Below, one piece after another: positions 1-8,918 of a DNA stretch of 64,000 bases. The first letter of the stretch is position 1. The number at the start of each line of letters is the position of its first letter. The DNA is taken from assembly GCF_000422765.1 (NCBI RefSeq), contig NZ_AUGR01000002.1:358796-422795 (forward strand), read 5' to 3'. This DNA comes from Neptunomonas japonica DSM 18939 (GTDB lineage Bacteria > Pseudomonadota > Gammaproteobacteria > Pseudomonadales > Balneatricaceae). The translations under genes and the position numbers were made by a program. The notes under the pieces were generated by a model. It searched no databases, was not told where the DNA came from, and saw nothing but the letters and a program-made list of their open reading frames with translations.

Positions 1-512
1 TTGAGAAAAAAGGCTTTTTCGGTACGAAAAAAGTTGCCGTTGATCTAGATGCAAGTATTGGCCTATACACTGAAGGTAAAGACTTAGCTGATATCGTATA
101 TTTTGGTCAACTGAAAAGTAAAGATGGTTCTGTAGTTCACAGCGGTGATGACAGAACTGGAGATTTAGACGGCGATGATGGTTTAGATAACGAGATCGTA
201 TCTGTCGAGCTAGGAAAGGTGCCCGCGAGCGTTAAAAGTATCGCTATCGTCTTGAATAGCTACCAGGGACAAGATTTTGCCAGTATTCCGTTTGCTAGTG
301 TGCGTCTTTATGAAGGTACGCCAAGTCGAGTAGACAATATTATTGCAAATTATAATATCGCTCATGAAGACAAGTTTAACGGCTCTGTTTCTATGGTGTT
401 AGGTGTACTTTACCGCCATAACAGTGCATGGAAATTTCGTGCTGTTGGCGAGCCGACTGCTGATAAAAAGTTAGAGAAGTTGTTCGAAACAGTCGCGGCT
501 AACTATTTATAA
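1..512 (+). CDS. terZ: TerD-domain protein, TerZ-like, 5' end outside window
   Basis: This is the C-terminal part of a TerD-family protein, read in frame from base 3; the start lies left of the window. Visible residues match the TerZ branch: a VDLDAS core, a FGQLKSKDGSVVHSGD stretch, an acidic DLDGDDGLDNE loop typical of the calcium-binding sites of the fold, and a YRHNSAWKFRAVG ending. TerD-family proteins are small cytoplasmic Ca2+-binding beta-sandwich proteins of the tellurite, colicin and phage resistance and stress system. It lies 28 bp before terA, clearly in the same operon. The assignment to TerZ rather than TerE or TerX rests on position before terA and on these motifs. Confidence 0.85.
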   Translation, partial: EKKGFFGTKKVAVDLDASIGLYTEGKDLADIVYFGQLKSKDGSVVHSGDDRTGDLDGDDGLDNEIVSVELGKVPASVKSIAIVLNSYQGQDFASIPFASVRLYEGTPSRVDNIIANYNIAHEDKFNGSVSMVLGVLYRHNSAWKFRAVGEPTADKKLEKLFETVAANYL

Positions 513-540
513 TTAATCGCTGATTTTTGGGAGCACCAGA

Positions 541-1668
541 ATGGCAATAACACAGCTAGTAGCAGGGCAAAACATTTCTATCCCTAGTGACCGTGCTTAT
601 TGCTTTTCGTTGCATATTGCTAATTGGCAGTGGGGTGTTGTTGTCTCTAGAGAAAATGCTCCTGTGAGCCTTTTAGAGTCGATAGAAGGTGTTTCCACTC
701 GAGATAATAAGTTGTTACTTAACTTACCTGATATTCCAGAGGGTGTAGAGAAGCTAGCAGTTTATATTGCGGCTAATAACAATAGCTCAGCAGGCTCAAC
801 TGCTGACATGTCGGCAAGCCTGAGTGATTTGGTTGGTGCTGATGAATTTGCCAATATTGATATTTCTCATCAATTAACAGGTCAGACGGCAGTTAGTTTA
901 ATTGAAGTGTATCGTCGTAATGGTGCTTGGAAAATACGCTGTGTATTGCAAGGCTATCAAGAAGGGTTGCCGAAATTACTAGAAAGTTTTGGTTTTACCC
1001 GTGATTCATATGCGTCTGCTGTATCTAAAGTTTCAACGACAGTAAGCGCACCTATTGAGCAAAACGCTACGCAAATACAAGTTAGTCGGTCACCAGTTAA
1101 TCAAAATTATGGTGATGCTAGTATTACCCTTGTATGGAAGTCTGGCCGAGGCAATTTACGATCAGCGGCGCGCTATTTTATGGGTGAAAATTTCAAACCT
1201 GTATCGGACTTACGCATTGGTTGCTTCTATGAATTAGAAAATGGCCAGCGGGGTATTGTGTATAGCTTTGACGAAAGCTTAGAAGGTTCATTTGATGGCG
1301 TTCCTTATATTAAGGCAAACCGAGCAGAGAATGAGCATTGGGAGCAGTTGCTTATTAACGAACGCTTTCGTCATAAGCTGAACAGGTATTTAGTCTTTGT
1401 TAGCATGATGGACGCTCATGATAGCTGGGAAGCCCTTAGTGTAAGCGTTGATTTTCAGCTGCCGGGCTTAGCCGCGAAGAAGCTGTCGCCGACGACGCTC
1501 ATGTCAAAGCCAATCTATGCGGTTGCTATGATTGATTTTAATGATGACCAAACAAAAGCCACACCACTGAATGAGTATTTTCAAGATCTTGCTGAAATGG
1601 ATCGTGCTTTTGCTTGGGGATTGCCGTGGCGGTGTGAAAATAATTCTGATAATGAGGATCAAACATGA
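541..1668 (+). CDS. terA: TerA-like tellurium resistance protein
   Basis: A 375-residue protein with two TerD-like halves. The first ends in YRRNGAWKIRCVLQGYQEGL, the usual TerD-fold terminus; the second, from about residue 185, begins with the SPVNQNYGDASITLVW segment and is typical of TerA. Length is close to E. coli TerA (about 380). The function is not enzymatic as far as known; TerA works with the other Ter proteins in a membrane-linked metal and stress response complex. A GGGAG ribosome site precedes the ATG. Its stop overlaps the terB start (ATGA), so the two are translationally coupled. Confidence 0.88.
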   Translation: MAITQLVAGQNISIPSDRAYCFSLHIANWQWGVVVSRENAPVSLLESIEGVSTRDNKLLLNLPDIPEGVEKLAVYIAANNNSSAGSTADMSASLSDLVGADEFANIDISHQLTGQTAVSLIEVYRRNGAWKIRCVLQGYQEGLPKLLESFGFTRDSYASAVSKVSTTVSAPIEQNATQIQVSRSPVNQNYGDASITLVWKSGRGNLRSAARYFMGENFKPVSDLRIGCFYELENGQRGIVYSFDESLEGSFDGVPYIKANRAENEHWEQLLINERFRHKLNRYLVFVSMMDAHDSWEALSVSVDFQLPGLAAKKLSPTTLMSKPIYAVAMIDFNDDQTKATPLNEYFQDLAEMDRAFAWGLPWRCENNSDNEDQT

Positions 1669-2117
1669 GTTTTTCTAATTTTATGTCGACAATTAAGCAA
1701 AAATCAAATGAGCTTAAGGGCGAAGTTTTAAAGTTTAAAAACAAAAAATTTCTTAATGCCGCTACCGCAGGAACGGCATTAATTGCACGTGCGGATGGAG
1801 ACGTGTCCTCTGAAGAAAAGAAAAAAATGCTGAAAATCATTGAAAGCAATGATGCACTATCAGTATTTAAAACTTCAGATGTGATTGAGGCGTTTAACGG
1901 CTATTTAGGCAATTTTGAGTTTGACGAAGATGTAGGTGAATCTAAAGCTTTTGAAGCACTAAATTTGCTGAAAGGTGATGATGTTGCATGCCGTACAGTA
2001 ATGCGTCTTATCTTATCAATTGCAGCTGCAGATGGCGTATTTGATGATGATGAGAAGGTTGTTGCTCGTAAGGTAGCACTTGAACTAGGTTTAGACCCTG
2101 CAGGTTTTGAACTGTAG
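1665..2117 (+). CDS. terB: TerB tellurite resistance protein
   Basis: A 150-residue all-helical TerB protein, the same length as the E. coli protein. It shows the two family repeats with acidic metal-binding loops: ARADGDVSSEEKKKM near residues 46-60 and AAADGVFDDDEKV near residues 121-133. TerB binds metal and in known systems associates with the membrane protein TerC. Here the start overlaps the terA stop by 4 bp, but terC does not follow; instead 169 bp of noncoding DNA lead to terD. Confidence 0.9.
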   Translation: MSFSNFMSTIKQKSNELKGEVLKFKNKKFLNAATAGTALIARADGDVSSEEKKKMLKIIESNDALSVFKTSDVIEAFNGYLGNFEFDEDVGESKAFEALNLLKGDDVACRTVMRLILSIAAADGVFDDDEKVVARKVALELGLDPAGFEL

Positions 2118-2218
2118 CCTTTAAACAACAAAATATTATTTATGATGTCATTGCTGTGCTGCACGCATTAAAGGGCCACAGCTAAGGGGTATTGTAAATA
2201 TGAGAAGAATGAATAAGT

Positions 2219-2240
2219 TGGACAATATTTAACCTGTCCA
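2219..2240. promoter_or_regulatory. Short inverted repeat in the terB-terD gap
   Basis: TGGACA and TGTCCA are separated by 10 bp in the otherwise empty 169 bp between terB and terD, about 50 bp before the terD start. It may be an operator or part of an internal promoter that lets terD be expressed on its own. Arms of only 6 bp make chance a real alternative. Confidence 0.25.
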
Positions 2241-2286
2241 TGTTTCAGTGACGAAAATACACAAACGTAATCAGGAGTTTTATAAC

Positions 2287-2865
2287 ATGGGTGTATCACT
2301 ACAGAAAGGCGGTAACGTTTCACTAGAGAAAGTGGCTCCAGGCATGACTAAAATGCTATTAGGCTTGGGCTGGGACTCACGTGCTACAGATGGCACGGAC
2401 TTTGACTTGGATGCATCTGTATTCATGGTTGGTGATGATGGAAAAGTACGCGGCGATGGTGACTTCATTTTTTACAACAACCTGAAATCAGCGTGTGGCT
2501 CTGTTGAGCACACTGGTGATAATACAACAGGTGAAGGTGACGGCGATGATGAGTCTGTTAAAGTAGATTTGAGCCTAATTCCTGCTGATGTAAATAAAGT
2601 TATCGTGGGTGTTACTATTCATGATGCTGAAGCTCGCAACCAAAACTTTGGGCAAGTCTCTAACGCTTTCATCCGCGTTGTAAACCAAGAATCTAATGCG
2701 GAAGCCGCTCGTTACGACTTGTCAGAAGATTACTCTACTGAGACGGCATTGGTTTTTGGTGAACTATACCGCCACAATAGTGAATGGAAATTCAAAGCTA
2801 TCGGTCAAGGTTTTGCTGGTGGTCTTAAGCCAATGGCACAGCAGTATGGTGTTAATGTAGGTTAA
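2287..2865 (+). CDS. terD: TerD tellurium resistance protein
   Basis: A 192-residue protein, exactly the length of classical TerD. It begins [15 protein letters not shown] and has the [10 protein letters not shown] core, the acidic [14 protein letters not shown]a2+ loop and the [16 protein letters not shown] terminus. An AGGAG site at 2274-2278 lies 8 bp before this ATG; an upstream GTG at 2248 would add 13 residues without homology, so the ATG is chosen. A strong terminator follows directly. The preceding gap suggests terD may also have its own promoter. Confidence 0.92.
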   Translation: MGVSLQKGGNVSLEKVAPGMTKMLLGLGWDSRATDGTDFDLDASVFMVGDDGKVRGDGDFIFYNNLKSACGSVEHTGDNTTGEGDGDDESVKVDLSLIPADVNKVIVGVTIHDAEARNQNFGQVSNAFIRVVNQESNAEAARYDLSEDYSTETALVFGELYRHNSEWKFKAIGQGFAGGLKPMAQQYGVNVG

Positions 2866-2884
2866 TCTTGGCGTTGTGACGTAT

Positions 2885-2908
2885 AAGCAGTCTTCGGACT
2901 GCTTTTTT
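2885..2908 (+). terminator. Intrinsic terminator after terD
   Basis: AAGCAGTC and GACTGCTT form an 8-bp perfect stem closed by a TTCG tetraloop and followed by a T run. It ends the terZABD transcript and separates it from the PRTase operon. Confidence 0.88.
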
Positions 2909-2964
2909 ATAGCTTAAGCGGTCAGCACTCAGCTGCTTATCTTATTTTAATAGCATGGTAATAT

Positions 2965-3009
2965 TGATCAGATTCTAATATCGCTATAGCCGTAGCGATA
3001 TAATGATCA
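2965..3009. promoter_or_regulatory. Nested palindromic element upstream of the PRTase operon
   Basis: A 9-bp perfect inverted repeat (ATATCGCTA at 2978-2986 and TAGCGATAT at 2993-3001, 6-bp spacer) is flanked on both sides by the palindrome TGATCA (2965-2970 and 3004-3009). It lies 70-115 bp before the first gene of the Ter-linked metabolite operon. A T run is lacking, so an operator is more likely than a terminator. The regulator is unknown. Confidence 0.4.
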
Positions 3010-3080
3010 CCACGTACTGTTCATCTCGCTTTAGTAAATCGCTCGCTCGTGTGTAGCCTAGCTGAAGCATCTTTTTAAAT

Positions 3081-4229
3081 ATGGAATTTGTCACTATGCT
3101 AAACCGATGCGATGTTGAATTGCAGACTGGCCTGCTGCAAATATCGGTTCACAATGCGCGCTATCCGCTTGAAAAATTACTCACCTTTGGTGCACGTCAG
3201 AACCCTAAACGCCGCTACTTATTTATTTCTAAGGTATTAGGGAAGTATGTTCCTTGCCTGCCTAGCGATATGCGTGAAACTTATCAAACGTTAGCGAAAG
3301 CCGTTAGACAGTCGCTATTGTTGCACAGTAATACTTGGGTTTTAGGTGTTGCAGAAACAGCAACGGGCTTGGGAGCTGGTGTTGCTCAAGAGTTAAAACG
3401 AAGCGGTTTGCAGAAGGTGATTTATAGTCACACGACACGGTGTGATTTGGATCGGGATATCGGTTTTTCGATCACAGAAGCACATAGCCACGCACCTTCG
3501 CATTTAATTTACCGTCTTGATAGCACCTTAGCAGAACAGCAGGTTGAGTCTGTTGTTATAGTCGATGATGAAATAAGTACCGGAAAAACGCTAGAGCAAT
3601 TAAGCCAAAAATTGCAGCAAAACCTTTCCCAATTGAAGGCAATCGTATGGGTCAGCTTAGTTAATTGGTTATCATTAGAGCAACGAGAAGCGTATCGACA
3701 AGCCTACCCTCAGCTATCATTTACATTTATTAGTTTATTGGACGGCAGTTATCGCTTTTATGCCGATGAGCAGTTTCCACTCCAGTTACCCGATAAAACC
3801 GCCAGTGGTATTAGTAGTGCAAACAGTAGGGAGGATATTGGCAGAACAGGATATTTAGCATCGGAAGAGCCTGAAGTGTTCTTTTATACTCCGCAGGGTG
3901 CCCGGCTGGATATCAATCAGCTCAATTCTGCTGAAAAGTACACGGTCATCGGCACGGGTGAGTTTACATTTCAACCTTTCTTATTTGCAGAAGGTCTTCA
4001 AGAGCAAGGCGTAGATGTTGTTTTTCAATCTACTGGTCGCTCACCGGTTCTGGAAGGGGCGGGAATAACGAGCAAGCAAAGTTTTTTCGATGAGGCCCAG
4101 AGAGGCGTTTATTATTTATACAACCTGCAAAAAAATCGACAAGCCATTATTTTATATGAAACACATGAGCAGTATTTCTCTTGTCCATTTCGCTTAAAAC
4201 TCAATGCTATAACCGCTATTCTCAATTAA
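3081..4229 (+). CDS. Ter-linked phosphoribosyltransferase with TRSP domain
   Basis: A 382-residue protein of the PRTase_2-plus-TRSP family found beside ter genes. The PRPP-binding loop VVIVDDEISTGKT sits near residues 158-170. The C-terminal domain carries the TRSP signature as FQSTGRSP near residue 315. The family is predicted, not shown, to transfer a phosphoribosyl group in the synthesis of a nucleoside-like metabolite used in Ter stress responses. It is the first gene of a three-gene operon; the HAD gene follows after 16 bp. An alternative ATG at 3096 has a better-placed GGAA, so the first five residues are uncertain. Confidence 0.85.
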   Translation: MEFVTMLNRCDVELQTGLLQISVHNARYPLEKLLTFGARQNPKRRYLFISKVLGKYVPCLPSDMRETYQTLAKAVRQSLLLHSNTWVLGVAETATGLGAGVAQELKRSGLQKVIYSHTTRCDLDRDIGFSITEAHSHAPSHLIYRLDSTLAEQQVESVVIVDDEISTGKTLEQLSQKLQQNLSQLKAIVWVSLVNWLSLEQREAYRQAYPQLSFTFISLLDGSYRFYADEQFPLQLPDKTASGISSANSREDIGRTGYLASEEPEVFFYTPQGARLDINQLNSAEKYTVIGTGEFTFQPFLFAEGLQEQGVDVVFQSTGRSPVLEGAGITSKQSFFDEAQRGVYYLYNLQKNRQAIILYETHEQYFSCPFRLKLNAITAILN

Positions 4230-4245
4230 TTTTAAGGGTATTTGT

Positions 4246-4974
4246 ATGTCGATCGTTGTTTTTACTGATATTGATGACACCTTGATTCAAACAAAAAGAA
4301 AGTGCGAAAGTGGTGTAGAGATGGCGGTTACTGCCATTGATAAAGACGCTCAACCCGCCTCTTTTTCATCTGTCGAACAATTGCATTTTTACAATCTGTG
4401 TAATGACCAACGACTGATTCCTGTTACTGGGCGAAATAAAGAAGCATTAGATCGAGTGTCTTTATCTTTTAGCACGTATAAGGTAATTGACCACGGTGCC
4501 ATTATTCTTAATGAAGAAAACGAAGTTGAAGCTGATTGGTTACAGGTACTTACTCAAGAGAGTAGCCAATGGCAGGAAATATTAGACAGTTATGTGGAAG
4601 AGGTGTTGTCCATCATTGCGGAGCAACAGTTATCACTTCGGTGTCGTGTCATAAGTGATTTTGGTTTCCCTTGTTATATATCGATTAAAGGCGAGCCTAC
4701 AGATCTTACTAAGCTAGAGGGAGTTGCTGAGCGTTTTTGTCAGCAAGCGGGGAATGCTCGAGTACATGTCAACGGAAATAATATGGCTCTTTTACCCCCT
4801 TATGCCTGTAAAAAACGGGCGGTGGAGTTTTTACAGAAAATACTAATCGCTCACCAAAGCAATTTATTATTTCTTGGCGTTGGCGATAGTACGAGTGATT
4901 TGGCTTTCATGTCATCTTGCCATTTTCAAGTCATCCCTTCGGTTAGTCAGATTAGCCAAGATAAGTTGTTATGA
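4246..4974 (+). CDS. HAD-superfamily phosphatase of the Ter-linked operon
   Basis: A 242-residue haloacid dehalogenase-like hydrolase. Motif I is FTDIDDT at residues 6-12, with both catalytic aspartates; a lysine-containing CKKRAVEFL segment lies near residue 187, and the metal-binding GVGDSTSDLAFM motif near residues 211-222. In the Ter-associated pathway this enzyme is predicted to dephosphorylate the phosphoribosylated intermediate. An AAGGG site precedes the ATG. The stop overlaps the next start (ATGA), so it is coupled to the StiP gene. The substrate is not known. Confidence 0.82.
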   Translation: MSIVVFTDIDDTLIQTKRKCESGVEMAVTAIDKDAQPASFSSVEQLHFYNLCNDQRLIPVTGRNKEALDRVSLSFSTYKVIDHGAIILNEENEVEADWLQVLTQESSQWQEILDSYVEEVLSIIAEQQLSLRCRVISDFGFPCYISIKGEPTDLTKLEGVAERFCQQAGNARVHVNGNNMALLPPYACKKRAVEFLQKILIAHQSNLLFLGVGDSTSDLAFMSSCHFQVIPSVSQISQDKLL

Positions 4975-6071
4975 GTATGAAGTTACAGACAGTTTTGAAG
5001 CCTTTAAAAGGTAGCTACTCAATAGACGATTGCCAGTTTCTACTCCAAGCTATCGATATCCCTATGTTGACTGTAGAAGAGAAAGAGCGACAAATGCAAA
5101 TTGGGGGGCAGCACTATTCAGCGATGATCTCGCAAGAGTACCCACCCAGCGATCAGTACTTAACGTTGTTTTTCGGTTTAGTCGATAAGTACAAACAAAG
5201 ACTCGCAGCTGAAGTAGCGGGTTTGGCGAAACAGATTTTTGATAAGAAGGGAGATACCGTCACTCTTGTTTCTTTAGCGAGAGCAGGTACACCGATCGGT
5301 GTTTTATTAAATCGAGCATTAAAACATTACTATAATGTCGATGTTAGTCACTATTCAATATCGATCATTAGGGATAAGGGCATCGATAGGGCGGCACTTT
5401 CGTACTTGGAAAAAGCGGGTCATGCAGCTGAGAGTATACTGTTCGTAGATGGTTGGACTGCAAAAGGGATCATTACTCAAGAATTAAAAGCGGCGATTGC
5501 GGATTGGAATAACGGAAGTGATTACAAAGTTTCAGATGAACTTTGTGTGATTTCAGATATAGGCGGGATGGCAGACCTTGTTGCCACCGTTGATGATTAC
5601 ACTATCCCATCTGGTATCCTTAATAGTACGGTCTCAGGGTTGGTATCAAGAACTATCCTCAGACCAGAATATCAAGGCTTTCATCAGTGTGTTGTTTACT
5701 CACATTTGGCCAAACATGATTTGAGTAATTGGTTTGTGGATGAAGTGTCTGCGCTGTTTAGCACAACTTCTCCTGACGAGAGCGCTCAGCGTGACGAAGT
5801 AAGTAATGAGCGACATCAGAAAATGAAGGTCTATATCGACCAGTTGATGGTGCAGTATGGCGTAACTGATATCAACCGGGTTAAACCGGGCATTGCCGAA
5901 GCTACACGAGTTATGTTGCGTCGCGTACCGAAGCTATTAGTCGTTAAAAATAGGAACAGCGCAGATGTTTCTCATTTATTAGTATTAGCTAAAGATAAAG
6001 GTATTCAAGTCTACCAAGATGGCGGCATGCCGTTTAATGCAGTTGCTATTGTTGCCAATGTAAGCGAATAA
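4971..6071 (+). CDS. StiP-family PRTase-like protein with C-terminal PELOTA domain
   Basis: A 366-residue protein. Residues 1-265 match the family annotated as 'cysteine protease StiP', with the diagnostic VSLARAGTPIGVLL (about 100-113), HYSISIIRDKGIDRAAL and VDGWTAKG (about 159-166) segments; structural work on the family relates it to phosphoribosyltransferases, so the protease name should be treated with caution. The last 70 residues (from about 295) are the PELOTA-type RNA-binding domain that closes these proteins. It overlaps the HAD gene by 4 bp and ends the operon. The ATP-grasp and CitE-like genes often found in larger Ter clusters are not in this window. Confidence 0.85.
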   Translation: MSMKLQTVLKPLKGSYSIDDCQFLLQAIDIPMLTVEEKERQMQIGGQHYSAMISQEYPPSDQYLTLFFGLVDKYKQRLAAEVAGLAKQIFDKKGDTVTLVSLARAGTPIGVLLNRALKHYYNVDVSHYSISIIRDKGIDRAALSYLEKAGHAAESILFVDGWTAKGIITQELKAAIADWNNGSDYKVSDELCVISDIGGMADLVATVDDYTIPSGILNSTVSGLVSRTILRPEYQGFHQCVVYSHLAKHDLSNWFVDEVSALFSTTSPDESAQRDEVSNERHQKMKVYIDQLMVQYGVTDINRVKPGIAEATRVMLRRVPKLLVVKNRNSADVSHLLVLAKDKGIQVYQDGGMPFNAVAIVANVSE

Positions 6072-6185
6072 ATAGGTGTAGCGCACTTATTGAATGCAAT
6101 AGCAGCCTATTTTCGTGATGCTTCAGAAGAGCCTGTTTGTTCGCTTCTTTAGAGTAGCTAGTCACTGCTTTTTGTATGCTATAGC

Positions 6186-6779
6186 TTAAGCTGTAGCCGC
6201 TTGTTGCCCTGCTTCGAACGCCGTTTCGTTGAGTGCTAGTAATTTTGCTCCTTTATCTTTGAAACGTGCCAGTAAAGCTGCTTTCAACACGTCAGAGCTA
6301 AAAGGTAGTTGCTTAGCAATCGCTCCTAGCATAATAGAGTTAACTAACCGTCGGTCACCTAGCTCTATTGATAGCGAACCTGCATCAAAGCTGATCAGCT
6401 CAATAGGGTGGCTTTGCAATTGTGCTTCAGGTTGTTCTGGGTAGTTAAATAAACCAATAGAGACAACCGGTGGTGCTTGTGGGTAAGTATTCACCATTAC
6501 AGTGGCTTGGTCTTTTACATGTGTTACCCAGCGCAGTGCTTCGGCGGGTTCAAATGCCAGCATAAGGTCAGCAGTGCCGGGAGGAATAGAAGGGGACAGC
6601 ACTTTTTTGCCAAAGCGTACATGCGAAGTAACAACGCCGCCGCGTTGCGCCATACCTGCTACTTCAGTTTTTTTAACGTCGTACCCTTCCATTATTGCTG
6701 CTTGGGAGATGATATCGGCAGCGGTCATGACGCCTTGTCCACCGATGCCCACGACCATAATATTAGTGATCTGTTCCAT
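6186..6779 (-). CDS. iorB: Indolepyruvate ferredoxin oxidoreductase beta subunit
   Basis: A 197-residue pyruvate:ferredoxin oxidoreductase gamma-type domain, beginning with a GIGGQGVMTAADI glycine-rich segment and containing the KKTEVAGMAQRGG motif typical of IorB. With IorA it oxidises arylpyruvates (indolepyruvate, phenylpyruvate) to aryl-acetyl-CoA, reducing ferredoxin. The start codon overlaps the iorA stop by one base (TAATG), so the two are made in step. Length is normal for the short, stand-alone IorB type. Confidence 0.93.
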   Translation of the reverse strand: MEQITNIMVVGIGGQGVMTAADIISQAAIMEGYDVKKTEVAGMAQRGGVVTSHVRFGKKVLSPSIPPGTADLMLAFEPAEALRWVTHVKDQATVMVNTYPQAPPVVSIGLFNYPEQPEAQLQSHPIELISFDAGSLSIELGDRRLVNSIMLGAIAKQLPFSSDVLKAALLARFKDKGAKLLALNETAFEAGQQAATA

Positions 6780-8641
6780 TATTTGATCTCCACCGCATTA
6801 AAATGTGCGACATTAATTAGGGGAACGATGGCATCAGGCGCGCAAGTGTTAATACACAGATTGCATCCGGTGCAAGCGGCGGTATCGATCTTAACAAAAG
6901 AGAGTTCTTTCTCTTTGCCGTTAGGTTTTACCACTATTTCTCGCCTTGTCACTAAAATAGCTGGGCAACCAACATCTAAACAGTTACTGCATCCCGTGCA
7001 TTTATCATCTTCAACAGTCAGGGGTGGTTGCTTGGCGTAGCGCTCAGTTAATACACAGGGCTGGTTAGTGATGATCACTGAAGGTTCTTTAGCTTTGACT
7101 TCTTCACGTAATGCTTTGAAGAGCGTGGGCAATTCATAAGGGTTGAGCTCATGAATACGCTCTGGCTTGACGCCTAATGCTTCGCAGAGCTTTCGAAAAT
7201 CAACTTGAATGGTGGCTTCACCATGGATATCAATACCAGAAGAGGGGGCGTTTTGGCCTCCCGTCATGCCCACCGCGCGATTATCTAGCAGTAGAATAGT
7301 GATGTTGCCCTTGTTATATGTAATGTCTAAAAGGCCCTGCATGCCCATATGTAGAAAGGTGGAATCTCCGATAACCGCAATCACATTCTTGTTAGCATCT
7401 TCCTCGCTACGCCCTTTATCGATTCCTTGTGCGACGCTCAGTGATGCACCCATGCTAATGCACGTATCTAGTGCATTCCACGGGTGGCCTGCTCCTAAGG
7501 TGTAGCAACCAATATCACCAGCGATAATGGTGTTTTTTACATGTGATAAGCAGTAGTAAATCCCTAGATGTGGGCATGCAACACACATGGTTGGTGGGCG
7601 AGGAAATACATCTGTCATGCCAATAGTGGCAATGCTTTTTTCTTTGCCCAGCAAGCGTTCAATTGCTGGAGTGATAACGGTTGGTGTTAGCTCGCCAATA
7701 CGGGGGACGACATCTTTACCAAATAGCTCAATACCGGCAGCCCTTAACTCTGTTTCCAGTAGGGCTTCTACCTCTTCTATGACAACTAGTTTATCAACGC
7801 TTTGAGCAAACTCTCTGATCAGTTCGATAGGAGCCGGGTGACTAAGCCCCAACTTGATTAATGGTGCATCTGGAAATGCCTCCCGAACATGGCAGTATGC
7901 TGCGCCGGAAGTAATAAAGCCGATAGTGCGGTTCTCTCCTTGCTCCATTATATTTAGTGCGCAGGATTCAGAAAAATTCGCCAGTGTTTTATCTCGCTCA
8001 AACATCAGGGGAATACGCTGTTTGGCATTGCCTGGAACCATCACAAAACGGCTAGCATCTTTATTGAACTTGTGACCTTCTTCTACTTGAGGTGTGGATA
8101 ACGTTACTAACCCTTTTACATGACAGATTCGAGTGGTTAAGCGCACAATTACGGGGACGGCGTATTGTTCTGACAGACCAAAAGCAAAGCGGGTTATATC
8201 GTAAGTTTCTTGTGAATCTGAAGGCTCCAGTACAGGAAGGTGAGCAAAACGCCCCCAGTAGCGGGAGTCTTGCTCATTTTGTGAAGAAGATAACCCCACA
8301 TCATCAGCAACAACAATCACTAAGCCGCCGACAGCGCCAATTAATGTTTGTGTCATAAGTGCATCAGAAGCGACATTCATACCGACGTGTTTCATCGCAC
8401 ATAAAGCTCGGCTACCCGCTAGTGAAGCACCTATTGCGACTTCTAATGAAACTTTCTCATTGATTGACCATTCAGAGTAGAGATTAGGGTAAGCAGAAAT
8501 ATATTCTAAAATTTCTGTGGACGGCGTACCAGGGTAGGCAGATGCAACCCGACAACCCGCATCTCGAGCGGCGAGTGCGACGGCCTCGTTCCCAGAAATG
8601 AAAATGCGTGGATTGTTCTGGTCTTGCTCAGCAGCCGACAT
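6779..8641 (-). CDS. iorA: Indolepyruvate ferredoxin oxidoreductase alpha subunit
   Basis: A 620-residue subunit containing an N-terminal pyruvate oxidoreductase domain (ISGNEAVALAARDAGC), a central thiamine-pyrophosphate domain (CPHLGIYYCLSH, GDIGCYTLGAGHPWNALDTC, VIGDSTFLHMGMQGLL) and a C-terminal two-[4Fe-4S] ferredoxin domain with CTGCSNCLDVGCP and CTGCNLCINTCAP. It is first in the iorAB operon and has a GGAG ribosome site 8 bp before the ATG. It serves amino acid (tryptophan, phenylalanine) catabolism in the cytoplasm. Confidence 0.95.
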   Translation of the reverse strand: MSAAEQDQNNPRIFISGNEAVALAARDAGCRVASAYPGTPSTEILEYISAYPNLYSEWSINEKVSLEVAIGASLAGSRALCAMKHVGMNVASDALMTQTLIGAVGGLVIVVADDVGLSSSQNEQDSRYWGRFAHLPVLEPSDSQETYDITRFAFGLSEQYAVPVIVRLTTRICHVKGLVTLSTPQVEEGHKFNKDASRFVMVPGNAKQRIPLMFERDKTLANFSESCALNIMEQGENRTIGFITSGAAYCHVREAFPDAPLIKLGLSHPAPIELIREFAQSVDKLVVIEEVEALLETELRAAGIELFGKDVVPRIGELTPTVITPAIERLLGKEKSIATIGMTDVFPRPPTMCVACPHLGIYYCLSHVKNTIIAGDIGCYTLGAGHPWNALDTCISMGASLSVAQGIDKGRSEEDANKNVIAVIGDSTFLHMGMQGLLDITYNKGNITILLLDNRAVGMTGGQNAPSSGIDIHGEATIQVDFRKLCEALGVKPERIHELNPYELPTLFKALREEVKAKEPSVIITNQPCVLTERYAKQPPLTVEDDKCTGCSNCLDVGCPAILVTRREIVVKPNGKEKELSFVKIDTAACTGCNLCINTCAPDAIVPLINVAHFNAVEIK

Positions 8642-8918
8642 AACATCACTCCAATACCATATGATAATTTTTTATTAGTGTTTTTATAAAAATGCGTCAT
8701 TTTCGAGTGTAGCGGTGCTGATAAGGGAAAATACCGATCTAGATCAATAAAGCAGAATAGATTGGGCGAAGGTATAAGGAGGTGCGTGTTTGTGGACTTG
8801 AGCTATAGAGGCGCTAAAAAAGGGCGTGCACCCTATTCGATATTGAGCATGAAAGGTTAGTATTAGGGCAAATCAGCTTGGCCCTAGGATGATAACAATC
8901 AGGTTATCAGAGGTGTTT

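Noticed and set aside
2201..2233. Ten-codon leader-like frame between terB and terD
   Set aside because: Very short, no attenuator structure, low information; chance is sufficient.
4971..6071. Protease function implied by the name StiP
   Set aside because: Motifs and gene context point to a phosphoribosyltransferase-like protein of a metabolite pathway; no clear Cys-His protease site can be seen.
6477..7040. 187-codon open frame antisense to iorB and iorA
   Set aside because: It lies wholly opposite two well-supported genes, has no family resemblance and reflects codon bias of the other strand.
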